64,000 nt of DNA, from contig NZ_JACVFB010000008.1 in assembly GCF_014529945.1 (NCBI RefSeq), forward strand, positions 186,001 to 250,000. The letters run 5' to 3'. A program made the position numbers and the translations under genes. Below, piece after piece: positions 43,493 through 53,100 of this stretch. Position 1 is the first letter of the stretch. Each line of letters opens with the position of its first letter. This stretch comes from Chitinophaga varians. GTDB lineage: Bacteria; Bacteroidota; Bacteroidia; Chitinophagales; Chitinophagaceae. The notes below the pieces were generated by a model. That model worked only from the letters and a program-made list of their open reading frames with translations, did not search any database and was not told where the DNA came from.

Positions 43493-43611
43493 GGTTAAAA
43501 TTTTTAGTTCGATGGCTAAAAAACAAAAATGACGCCTTTCCGGGCCAACCGCGACAGTTTTAAGAATTCCTTATCATAATATTTTGTTAAGGCCCCTAAC
43601 GCAACAGTCCG

Positions 43612-44364
43612 CTAAAAAAGCACTGTTTTCAGGTATACCTTGCCCCAATTCCCCCAGTCTTTCAAGGCTTTCGACATATTATCCGTCAACTCTGTACCGG
43701 TCACTTTCTTGCCTTTCGCAGGCGGCTTCAGGCTTTCAGGCTTCACCTCGTCTACCAGCACTTTGGTGGCAAACCAGGTGATATGCTCATGTGGCAAGGC
43801 CAGTCCCAATATCATCCCGGGAAGCCCTGAAAAAGACTCCGGGCCTCCAGGGGTCACAATAGCATCGGTATAAAAAGCGACTACATAAATGGAATCCATA
43901 ATCACGGCATTCGCCCTCCTGCAATCGAAGCCCGCTATCTTACGCGTTTCATCGGTGATCTTCCATCGCACGGCACGCGTGGAATCATCCTGTAGAAAAA
44001 GCCGGTCAAACACTTGCTTCTGCGCAACATAATGTTGCCCCGCAAGATCTGTATACACTACGTTCTTTTCGGCCGGCCATTCACGCATTTGATTGTTCTC
44101 CGCCAGCTGCCGCCCGGGCTTATAGTACGTAACATTTCCGCTAAATACCAGATCAAAATAGGAAGTCTTGAATTTGGGTTGCATCTTTTTCTCCAGCTCT
44201 TTCCAGCTTTGTCCATCCCCATCACCCCACATTTCATCCAGCAGCGCATGTATGTTCTGCTTCTTCTCAAACTCAATACGTCCCTTATCCAGGAAAACGG
44301 TATGCTGTGCCTGCACACCATGGCACAGCAACAATAAAACACTATACAAAAAAATCTTTCTCAT
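43612..44364 (-). CDS. GLPGLI family protein, exported
   Basis: 250 residues from the ATG at 44364, which opens a signal peptide ending GVQAQ; the frame extends nine codons further upstream. The mature part has the family-naming motif as SGLPGMILGL near residue 190. Members are periplasmic or outer-membrane-associated proteins of unknown function in Bacteroidota, often next to large beta-barrel proteins. Here the barrel gene lies 4 bp upstream in the same direction, so both are one operon. Confidence 0.9.
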   Translation of the reverse strand: MRKIFLYSVLLLLCHGVQAQHTVFLDKGRIEFEKKQNIHALLDEMWGDGDGQSWKELEKKMQPKFKTSYFDLVFSGNVTYYKPGRQLAENNQMREWPAEKNVVYTDLAGQHYVAQKQVFDRLFLQDDSTRAVRWKITDETRKIAGFDCRRANAVIMDSIYVVAFYTDAIVTPGGPESFSGLPGMILGLALPHEHITWFATKVLVDEVKPESLKPPAKGKKVTGTELTDNMSKALKDWGNWGKVYLKTVLF

Positions 44365-44368
44365 GAGA

Positions 44369-47158
44369 TTAGTTTTTAGCCAGACCACCACCTACTTTGT
44401 TGAAATTCCAAATCACGCTGAGCATGCCATAACGACCAATAGTGGAATACGTGTTCTGAGTAATGAAGTTACTGTTGACAGACCGGCTGAAACCAATGTT
44501 CTGGTTCAGGATGTCCTTCGCGGCCGCTCTCACTTCCAGCGCGTCCTTCTTGCCAAACTTCTTCACGATGGCAGCATTCCACTGTATCACGTTGTTATTA
44601 CCGGTAAACACGTTTGTCTTCTGCCTGAAATTGCAGATCACATCTGATTCTATCTGGAATTTCCAGGGGAGAAACCACCTTTCTGACGCTGTCACATTAT
44701 ATGTCCAGTAGTTTGTGCTGGTAAACTGCTGCACAGAAGAAGTGCTGGTGTTATAGGTGGCGTCTACTGACAAATAATGTTCGTATTTCTTTTCTTTGGA
44801 ACTCATCAGATCGAAGCCCGTTGTACCATTGAAGGTTTTGGTCGTATTCAGCTGGTCGTTGATGTAATTGGCATTACGATAGTAACCGCCTCGCAGGGTG
44901 TATCCCAAAGAAACATTGAGCGGTTTGATTTTCCAGCCCATATTAAGATTCAAATTCGCATTCTCATTACCATTGATATTGATGAACTGCGTGGTACGCT
45001 TTCCTTTTTCATCGATGAAAGAAGATTCACCAAAATCATTGCTGACAGAAGAATAATTTACACTGACCCATAGCGAGCGTTCAGAAAGCACCTGAAAGTT
45101 AAAATAGCTGGCGCTGAAATTATTTCTGAAAGAAGGTTTCAGGTTCGGATTACCGATCCTGACATCCTGGTCGTCGTCGTTGGAGCGCAATGGTTGCAGC
45201 TGATTCATGCTCGGCTGGCCGGTATTACCGTTGTAGTTAATCCTGAACCGTCGCTGTTGACTGAAATTATAGATAAAAGAGGCGGCCGGGAACCAGTTCA
45301 CAAAATTACGATCGAGATTGGTTTTCCGGTAAATATCATCCTGCCGGAAGGTAGTAAGACCAACATTATTGATGGCCTGGATCCTCACTTTTTTGCCGGT
45401 ATACATATATCCCAACCCTGCTTTGTGGGTGAGCATATTAAACAGATAACTATTGCTGTAAGTGCTGTCCATCATGTCATATTTACCAGCATCTCCGGCA
45501 TTAAAAGAGTTGCGGTACGATTTGCTGTTGGCCATGGACAAGCCGTAATTAACGACGAGAGATGACAACGATGATATCGGTTCTGTATAGGTGGCCATAC
45601 CCGACACATTAACGCTTTCTGTCCTGAATACTTTACGCTGATCGGTGAGGTAGGAAGAATCCACACCGCCACCCTTTTTAAAGTACTCCGTAAAAGAGTG
45701 CAGCACGCCGTCACCATCGTTGAGCGTATAATTCTCCGCGATATTCACGGAAATCGTGCGTCCTTTTTTCTTCAGCTTCTTGCGCCATAACAGGTTGCTG
45801 TTTAGCTGACGGTTATCATCTGTCACTGAAAGCTGACGATTGTTCCGGTTTACCAGCAGGCTGTCGCCGTCCAGGAATTCCGAGTAGAAGTTACTGTTCG
45901 TCTTTTTATGGTCCAGGCCACCGTTCATATCCAGTCGTATGGAAGACGAAGAATCCAATTGTATTTCATAACGGCCATCGATGCGGTTGCGCAGCACGTT
46001 GTTATTAAAGTTCTCCCGCTGGTTACGGTAACTGTTGGTATTGTTTGGCAGGATGTTCTTCGTGGTGGTGGTACTGTTACCATCCATATACAGTTTCATG
46101 AACTTATAGTTGCCACCTACATTCTGTTTATCCTGATTCCATTTATTATTAAAATGAAGACCACCGGTTTGTACCAATGGATAACCTTTTCCGCTATACC
46201 GGCCATCCCATCCTGAAAACTCATCGTCTCCCCCGCCGCCGATGAGTATAAAATCGGATGATTCGGGGATGACGTTATCAGCGATGCTTTGCCCATATTT
46301 GTCTGCCTCCTGCCAGTCAAGGCCGGTTTTGCCCGTATTGGAAATGATGCCATAGGCAGCCACCTTCATTTTCTTTTTGAACAGGTTCAGCATGACCTGG
46401 TTATCATGATACCCATTGGTACCGGCGCCCAGTTCTACTTTCCCGAAATAGCCGTTTTTCTTATCTTCTTTGAGTTTGAGATTGAGTGTTTTGCTGGTCT
46501 GACCATCATCAACACCGGTGAAAGCGGCCTGCTCGCTCTTTTTGTCGTAGAGCTGCACTTTGTCCACCATGTCCGCCCGCAGGTTTTTGGTCACCAGGGT
46601 AGGATCATCGCCAAAAAACTCTTCCCCATCTACCAGTACTTTTTTGATTTTCTCTCCCTGCGCAGTGATCTGTCCTTTATTATCCACCTGGATACCCGGT
46701 AGTTTTTTCAGCAGGTCTTCCACGGTCGCATTGGGCTGCGTTTGATAACTACCGGCATTAAACTCAGTAGTGTCTCCCTTCACCTTGATGGCAGCTACTT
46801 TTTGCTGTATCACCACTTCCTGCAGGAGCCGGGAGCGCAGGGTCATCATAATGTTATCAAGACGGAGCACACTGGTGTCGGATAACGTGACCGGCTCAAC
46901 GTAATCCGCAAAAGCCGGGTAGGTGATCATCAACAGGTACTTGCCTGCCTGGATGTTGTCAAAGGCAAACCCGCCGGTTTCACCCGCCCGGACATACTTG
47001 TACAGGACTGAATCTTTGGCGTGCAAAAGGGCTACGACAGTGTTGGGAAGTTTAACATGGTTTAACGTATCAGAAACATGACCACTGATTTTCGCGTGCT
47101 GGGCCTGGCTGATACTGTAAACGGTCAAACAAAAAATGAATGACAATAGTTTTTTCAT
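44369..47158 (-). CDS. Outer membrane beta-barrel (TonB-receptor-like) protein
   Basis: A 929-residue protein: signal peptide (ending QAQ, about residue 20), carboxypeptidase-regulatory-like domain (about 22-100), a plug-like domain with VEDLLKKLPGIQVDNKGQITAQGEKIK and VLVDGEEFFGDD (about 145-180), and a long beta-barrel. This matches the outer-membrane beta-barrel family seen with GLPGLI proteins. It lacks a clear TonB box, so energised transport is uncertain. It likely forms a complex with the GLPGLI protein downstream. Confidence 0.9.
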   Translation of the reverse strand: MKKLLSFIFCLTVYSISQAQHAKISGHVSDTLNHVKLPNTVVALLHAKDSVLYKYVRAGETGGFAFDNIQAGKYLLMITYPAFADYVEPVTLSDTSVLRLDNIMMTLRSRLLQEVVIQQKVAAIKVKGDTTEFNAGSYQTQPNATVEDLLKKLPGIQVDNKGQITAQGEKIKKVLVDGEEFFGDDPTLVTKNLRADMVDKVQLYDKKSEQAAFTGVDDGQTSKTLNLKLKEDKKNGYFGKVELGAGTNGYHDNQVMLNLFKKKMKVAAYGIISNTGKTGLDWQEADKYGQSIADNVIPESSDFILIGGGGDDEFSGWDGRYSGKGYPLVQTGGLHFNNKWNQDKQNVGGNYKFMKLYMDGNSTTTTKNILPNNTNSYRNQRENFNNNVLRNRIDGRYEIQLDSSSSIRLDMNGGLDHKKTNSNFYSEFLDGDSLLVNRNNRQLSVTDDNRQLNSNLLWRKKLKKKGRTISVNIAENYTLNDGDGVLHSFTEYFKKGGGVDSSYLTDQRKVFRTESVNVSGMATYTEPISSLSSLVVNYGLSMANSKSYRNSFNAGDAGKYDMMDSTYSNSYLFNMLTHKAGLGYMYTGKKVRIQAINNVGLTTFRQDDIYRKTNLDRNFVNWFPAASFIYNFSQQRRFRINYNGNTGQPSMNQLQPLRSNDDDQDVRIGNPNLKPSFRNNFSASYFNFQVLSERSLWVSVNYSSVSNDFGESSFIDEKGKRTTQFININGNENANLNLNMGWKIKPLNVSLGYTLRGGYYRNANYINDQLNTTKTFNGTTGFDLMSSKEKKYEHYLSVDATYNTSTSSVQQFTSTNYWTYNVTASERWFLPWKFQIESDVICNFRQKTNVFTGNNNVIQWNAAIVKKFGKKDALEVRAAAKDILNQNIGFSRSVNSNFITQNTYSTIGRYGMLSVIWNFNKVGGGLAKN

Positions 47159-47355
47159 TTGTGGGCGACTACAGGTTGTTTGGTAAGATGCTTAGGGCAA
47201 CAAATTCCATAATAAATTTTAAATATAATATCCGGGAGATGATAAACATCTGTTAAATATAAGTCTATTTATCATGTAGAGAAACAATAATGATATTTCT
47301 GCTATGGAATGATACTCTCCGATGACGATTTTCCATGCGATGATATCGCAGCGGC

Positions 47356-47379
47356 CCCAGGACTGAAGTCCCGGGCTAC
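47356..47379 (-). repeat. REP-like element with compensatory stem changes
   Basis: On the minus strand: GTAG, then CCCGGGACT paired with AGTCCTGGG around a two-base loop. Relative to the other copies, the arm pair GGCT/AGCC is replaced by GACT/AGTC, so pairing is kept at changed positions; one outer pair is a mismatch-type change. It faces the next copy head to head across 137 bp. Confidence 0.7.
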
Positions 47380-47516
47380 ATGTAGCGCTAACATTTGCCA
47401 TTGACAAGGACAGATGTGTAAGGATAGTTATGCAAGGATAGTTGTATAAGCACGATCACATTTGCACAGGCTCCATTACACAAAGAAACACGTAGCATAC
47501 CCCACGAAAACAAAAT

Positions 47517-47540
47517 GTAGCCCAGGGCTTCAGCCCTGGG
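47517..47540 (+). repeat. REP-like element in the leader of the dehydratase gene
   Basis: GTAG (47517-47520) and a perfect palindrome with arms CCCAGGGCT and AGCCCTGGG, identical to the copies at 7.5 kb except for the loop. It ends 22 bp before the ATG of the dehydratase gene and is followed by AAATTTTTG, so in RNA it would form a stem just upstream of the start. Confidence 0.7.
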
Positions 47541-47562
47541 AAATTTTTGTATATTCAGCAGC

Positions 47563-49278
47563 ATGGAATCATCAAAATTAAGAAGCAGCCAATGGTTTGC
47601 CCGTGATGGCAAAGACGGCTTTATATATCGTGCCTGGCTTAAAAAGCAGGGCATCCCGGCGCATGAGCTGGAGGGCAAGCCGGTGATCGGCATCTGTAAC
47701 ACCTGGTCGGAGCTTACGCCCTGCAATTCTCATTTCCGGGAGCTGGCTGAATCCGTGAAACGCGGCGTCATCGAAGCGGGTGGTTATCCGCTGGAATTTC
47801 CGGTGATGTCGTTGGGAGAAACGCTGATCAAGCCAACGGCGATGCTGTACCGCAACCTGGTCAGCATGGATGTGGAAGAATCGATACGCGCCAATCCGTT
47901 GGACGGCGTAGTATTGCTCTGTGGCTGCGACAAAACCACGCCGGCACTGGTGATGGGCGCCAGCAGCGTAGACCTGCCTACTATTGTGGTGTCTGGCGGC
48001 GCTATGCTAACGGGCAGGCATATGGGAAGAAGTATTGGCACCAGCGACATATGGCGGTTCAGTGAAGAGCTGCGTTCCGGCAAAATGACCAGCGAAGAGA
48101 TGGCCATGGCCGAAGCCGGTATGTGCCGCAGCGATGGCCACTGCGCTGTGATGGGTACCGCGTCCACTATGGCCTGTATGGTGGAAGCGCTGGGCCTCTC
48201 GCTGCCACAGAATGCCGCCATCCCGGCTCCTGACGCGGCACGGAAAGTGCTGGCACATCTGTCGGGCATGGAGATCGTAAAGATGGTGCGGGAAGACCGC
48301 CGCCTGTCACATATCCTCACGCGGGAGGCTTTCGAGAATGCGATTATGGTCAACGCTGCCATCGGCGGGTCTACCAATTTTGTGGTGCATCTGCTGGCCA
48401 TCGCCGGCCGTATAGGCGTGGACGTAACATTGGCAGACATCGACACATGGTCGGCCGGTATACCGCTGCTGGCCAATCTGCAGCCGTCAGGCATGTACTT
48501 CATGGAGGACCTGTATTACGCCGGTGGCTTGCCGGCGGTGATGAACGCCCTGCTCTCCCGCCTGCATAAAGACTGCCTCACCGCCAATGGCAGCACTATC
48601 GGCGACAACTACCGCCACGCTACAGGCTACAACCCGGAAGTCATCACCACCCTGGAAGCCCCCTTCAATAATATCTCCGGCATCGTGGTATTGAAAGGCA
48701 ATATCTGCGAGGAAGGCGCCGTGATCAAACCATCGGCGGCCACACCGCGACTGATGCGCCACACCGGCCCTGCCATCGTCTTTGAAGACATCGACGACTA
48801 CAAGCGCCGCATCGATGACCCGGCACTGGAGGTAGACGAAAACAGTGTGCTGGTACTGAAAAACGTCGGCCCCAAAGGGTACCCTGGCATGCCGGAAGTA
48901 GGCAATATGGGCTTGCCGGCCAAACTGCTGGCCCAAGGCGTCACCGATATGGTCAGGATCTCTGACGGCCGCATGAGCGGTACCGGCTTCGGGACAGTGG
49001 TGCTGCATGTGTCTCCTGAGGCCGCGGCCGGCGGTACGCTGGCTATCCTCCGCGATGGCGACATCATCACGCTCGATGTGGCCAATCGTAGCCTGCATGC
49101 GGAATTATCACCGGAAGAGATTGCCCGGCGCAAAGCAGCATGGCAACCGGCCTATCCGGTAGCCAACAGAGGCTACGTACAATTATACCAGCAACATGTG
49201 GAACAGGCGCACCTGGGCGCCGACCTGGATTTCCTAAAAGGCAGCTCCGGCAGTCAGGTGACCCGCGACTCCCACTAA
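47563..49278 (+). CDS. IlvD/Edd family dehydratase, probably a sugar-acid dehydratase (L-arabonate-like)
   Basis: A 571-residue cytoplasmic iron-sulfur enzyme. The three expected cluster cysteines are Cys54 (LTPCNSH), Cys122 (CGCDK) and Cys194 (DGHCAVMGTA). Lys124 follows the second, and RMSGTGFG near residue 470 holds the conserved serine. The sequence is closer to aldonic-acid dehydratases such as L-arabonate dehydratase than to branched-chain IlvD: GKPVIGICNTWSEL, LVSMDVEESIRANPLDGVVLL and TTPALVMGASSVDLP fit that group. It would dehydrate a sugar acid to a 2-keto-3-deoxy acid. It is followed 15 bp later by an SDR. Confidence 0.88.
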   Translation: MESSKLRSSQWFARDGKDGFIYRAWLKKQGIPAHELEGKPVIGICNTWSELTPCNSHFRELAESVKRGVIEAGGYPLEFPVMSLGETLIKPTAMLYRNLVSMDVEESIRANPLDGVVLLCGCDKTTPALVMGASSVDLPTIVVSGGAMLTGRHMGRSIGTSDIWRFSEELRSGKMTSEEMAMAEAGMCRSDGHCAVMGTASTMACMVEALGLSLPQNAAIPAPDAARKVLAHLSGMEIVKMVREDRRLSHILTREAFENAIMVNAAIGGSTNFVVHLLAIAGRIGVDVTLADIDTWSAGIPLLANLQPSGMYFMEDLYYAGGLPAVMNALLSRLHKDCLTANGSTIGDNYRHATGYNPEVITTLEAPFNNISGIVVLKGNICEEGAVIKPSAATPRLMRHTGPAIVFEDIDDYKRRIDDPALEVDENSVLVLKNVGPKGYPGMPEVGNMGLPAKLLAQGVTDMVRISDGRMSGTGFGTVVLHVSPEAAAGGTLAILRDGDIITLDVANRSLHAELSPEEIARRKAAWQPAYPVANRGYVQLYQQHVEQAHLGADLDFLKGSSGSQVTRDSH

Positions 49279-49293
49279 AAACATATTCCCGTT

Positions 49294-50049
49294 ATGAATA
49301 CAGCATCCAAAGTGGCTATCGTTACCGGCGCCGGCCAGGGCATTGGTTTTGAGATCTGCCGGCAACTGGCGGCCAACGGCGTCGCCGTTATCCTCAATGA
49401 TATGGACGCCCCGCTGGCAGCGGCGGCAGCCAACACCATCGCCTCCGAAAACGGCCGGTGCATTGCCTTCCCCGGCGACGCCAGCGATATCGCTTTTATT
49501 AAGAAAATGGTACATGCCGCCGTGGTACAATACGGCAGCCTCGATATCGTGATCGCCAACGCAGGCATCACCCTGTTCGGCGACTTCTTCACCTACACGC
49601 CGGAGGCGTTCCAACGCGTGATGCAGGTCAACCTGGCCGGCACCTTCTTTCTGGCGCAGGCAGCGGCCAACCAGATGAAAAAACAACAACGCGGTGGCGC
49701 TATCCTCTTCACCTCGTCCGTTACCGGTCATCAGGCACACAAAGACCTTGCGGCCTACGGTATGAGTAAGGCCGCCCTGGAAATGCTCGCTAAAAATCTG
49801 GTGATTGAATTATCTCCTTATAAGATCACTGTCAACACAATTGCGCCGGGCGCCACCCTCACGGAAAGGACCATGTCTGAACCCGGCTACGCCGACACCT
49901 GGTCGAAGCTCACGCCCATGGGACGCGCTGCCTCCACAGCAGATATTGCACAGGCAGCATTGTTTCTGGTATCAGAACAAGCGCGGCATATCACCGGCCA
50001 AAGCCTCGTGATCGATGGCGGCTGGACCAGCACCAGCCCACAACCCTGA
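49294..50049 (+). CDS. SDR family oxidoreductase
   Basis: A 251-residue classical short-chain dehydrogenase. TGAGQGIGFEI is the NAD(P) glycine motif near residue 11, NAGITLFGDFF follows, and the catalytic tetrad includes Ser (FTSSVTGHQ) and YGMSKAALE (Tyr-x-x-x-Lys). Closing HITGQSLVIDGGW is standard. Encoded directly after the sugar-acid dehydratase, it probably acts in the same sugar or sugar-acid pathway, for instance as a sugar dehydrogenase. Substrate is inferred from context only. Confidence 0.9.
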   Translation: MNTASKVAIVTGAGQGIGFEICRQLAANGVAVILNDMDAPLAAAAANTIASENGRCIAFPGDASDIAFIKKMVHAAVVQYGSLDIVIANAGITLFGDFFTYTPEAFQRVMQVNLAGTFFLAQAAANQMKKQQRGGAILFTSSVTGHQAHKDLAAYGMSKAALEMLAKNLVIELSPYKITVNTIAPGATLTERTMSEPGYADTWSKLTPMGRAASTADIAQAALFLVSEQARHITGQSLVIDGGWTSTSPQP

Positions 50050-50052
50050 GTC

Positions 50053-50147
50053 AATTAGGAATGACGAATGGAGGAGCCGTTTTTAGACAGGTTATTTAGT
50101 AACCGTACTATAAAAAAGCCCTCCATTCGTCATTCGTCATTCCTAAT
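50053..50147. repeat. Imperfect inverted repeat between convergent genes
   Basis: Left arm AATTAGGAATGACGAATGGA (from 50053) pairs with the right arm at 50122-50147, which contains an extra CATTCGT unit. The loop is about 50 bp. It sits between the SDR gene and the convergent SNF2 gene, so it may act as a bidirectional terminator. Confidence 0.6.
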
Positions 50148-50158
50148 TCGTCATTGGC

Positions 50159-53100
50159 TTAGTAGCCTACCGATATCAGGTCCATCAGCTCTTCTGCGGA
50201 GAGGCGGCCCGACTGATCACTACCTTCCAGCAGGCGGTCGGCCAGGTCACGTTTGCTGTTATGCAGCTCGATAATTTTCTCTTCGATGGTATGTTGCGCT
50301 ACCAGCCGGTAGATCGTTACCGGCCTCGTTTGTCCGATACGGTGTGCCCTGTCGGAGGCCTGCTCTTCGATGGCCGGGTTCCACCACGGGTCCAGATGCA
50401 CCACATAGTCTGCCCCGGTCAGGTTCAGCCCTACGCCGCCGGCTTTGAGGCTGATGAGGAACAGCTGTCCCCTGCCTGCCTGGAAATCCCGCACCAGCTG
50501 CTCCCGCTGTGGTATCGGCGTAGACCCGTCGAGGTACAGACAGTCAATGCCCCGTTGCACCAACGCCTCTTTTACCAGCTCCAGATGACGCACGAACTGG
50601 CTGAACACCAGCGCACGGTGATTGTTGGAAATCAGCTCCTGCGCTATCTCCAGAAAGACGTTGAGCTTGGAAGAAGTGATACTGCTTTCTCCATCCACCA
50701 GTTGCGGATGGCAGGCCGACATGCGCAGCCGGCTGATCTCCGCCAGCGCCTTCATCTGGCGCCGGCCCAGGTTCTCTTCCGGCACGGCCAGATTCTCCAC
50801 GGCTTTACGGCGTATCGCTTCATAAAACGACATCTCCTCATAAGACAGCTCTACCAGCCGCGTGATCTCTGTTTTAGGCGGCAGCTCCTCCAGCACGGCT
50901 GTTTTGGTGCGGCGTAGCAGGAAAGGCTGAAGCAACCGTTTCAGGTGTTGCTTCACCGTACTCTCCGGATTGCGCACACTGGGGAATACAAATTGTTCGT
51001 TGAAATGATCGAGCGTTCCCAGCAGACCGGGATTGAGGAAATTAAAGAGGTTCCATATTTCGCCCATGTGATTTTGTATAGGCGTGCCTGTTAGCATCAG
51101 ACGGAAATCTGCCTGTAATGCCATAGCTGCCTTAGACGTTTTAGTCTGATAGTTTTTGATGGTATGGGCTTCATCCAGTATGGCGGTACTCCATTGTACG
51201 CCGGCAAACAGCTGCGCTTCCTGCTGCAAAATGCCATAAGTGGCTACTACCACATCGAAAGCGCCCACACCTTTCAGCTGCGCTGCGCGCTTGCCAGGCT
51301 GCAGCTGGATAATATGGAGCGAGGGTGCAAAACGGCTGATTTCATTGACCCAGTTGGGCAGTACAGAAGCAGGACTGATAACCAGCGCCGGCCCTTCCGC
51401 GGCACGGTACAGCAATAACGCGATCGCCTGTACGGTTTTACCAAGGCCCATATCATCTGCCAGACAAGCGCCTGCGCCCCATGCGGCGAGGTGTGCCATC
51501 CAGCGGAAACCCTCCTCCTGGTATGGACGTAAGCTGGTCTGTAACGTTACCGGCACCTCAGGATGCAGCTCCATGGCCATATCACGTTTACGGATAAACG
51601 CCCGCCAGGCTTCATCTACTTCTGCCTGGCCGGCTTCATACAACCAATCGTCCAGCATGGAAGCGGCATATCGCGGAATACCCAGCCCCTGCGGCCCTTC
51701 TATGGCGATGCTCGCCAGTTCGTTGAGCCGTTTACGTAGGTCGGCGGTCAGCGACAGGAACTCGCCGTTGTCCAGCGCAAGGAAACGTTTTTTGATAATG
51801 CGTTTGGTGTCCAGCAATTCCCGGAATGTCAATACCAGATTTTCATCCACGCGTATTTCCGCATTACAGAGGAACCAGTGTCCTTTTTCTTTCAGGGATA
51901 AAGCCACATGAGAGAAATTCACCTGGTCTTTTACCTGGTAACGTTCCCCTTCCGGCCATTCGGCACGTACCAGTTCAGGATAAGCGCGTATCAGATCGAG
52001 CAGCTCGAGGCAGTCGGCCGGATCTTCAAACACCAGTGTATCGGCCACCAGCTCCTGCGGTACGATCTGCTGTATCAGTTCCAGCAACCGTGTTTCATTG
52101 GCCTTCTCCAGCTCCAACTGACGATTGGCCTGCCAGCGTTCTCCGTTGCTGATACCGATGATATGAGCAGCGCCGGCGCCGGGCTTGCAATAAGGCGGGT
52201 CCAGCGTGAAAGGCTTCACAAACAATCCCGCTTTGATACCAGCGCCGAAAGGCAGCAACTGTATTACTATGCGGGCATCCCCTTCGCGTTTGCGGATATT
52301 GATGGCGCCATCGCCCAGCTCAGAATGCACGGTTAGGTGAGCACCGATGCTTTTCAGTACCTGCATTAGTTTCTCGCGCCCTTCTGCGGGCACTACCGGC
52401 ACCTGCGACAGCGTTTGCAATACTTTACGCTGCTGCGGGGTAAGGCGGATCACTTTCAACCGGGTGGGCGTCTCTTTTACAAACACCAACTCACTCGAAT
52501 AGTCTTCGATATTGGCAGTAAACGTATACCCCTTACCGTTATAATTCACCATCAGCTCCGGCATGCCTTTTACAATCTCCACCGGTACCGTTGGATTTTC
52601 ATCCAGGAAAAGGAAGGGATGCCCTGCCAGTTCTTCCCAGATGCGATTGTCGAAGGAGAAAGCTTCGCCGTCGTGATTGTAGTAATGATCTTTTTGTATG
52701 GTAGTGCTGATACGCTGGTCCTGATCGGTCATGGCTTCCGCTTTGCCATCCTTCAATTTTTTCAGCGGCACGTTCCTGCCGCTGCTCCAGGTGCCGTCGC
52801 CGTTCGCTGTTTGCACTACCGGTTGCAGCTTGTAGTGGTTAAAATCTATCAGATAGATCAAACGGTGTACCGGCGCAGGTTTGGCCTTACCGGCGGCATC
52901 ATCGGGCGTGAGTAGCGTATTGAGCAGCCGTTCCCAGTCGGCCGTGATCTTTATCTGCGACAGTACCGGCTCATACCGAATCACCGCACCGGCGGCAGTA
53001 AAGGCGGGCGCATAGCCGGCATAACCGGCATCGCGGAAAAGATATAAATATTCGTAGGTGAGTAACCGGTAGTTGTATTCCATGCCGCGGCGCAGCAATA

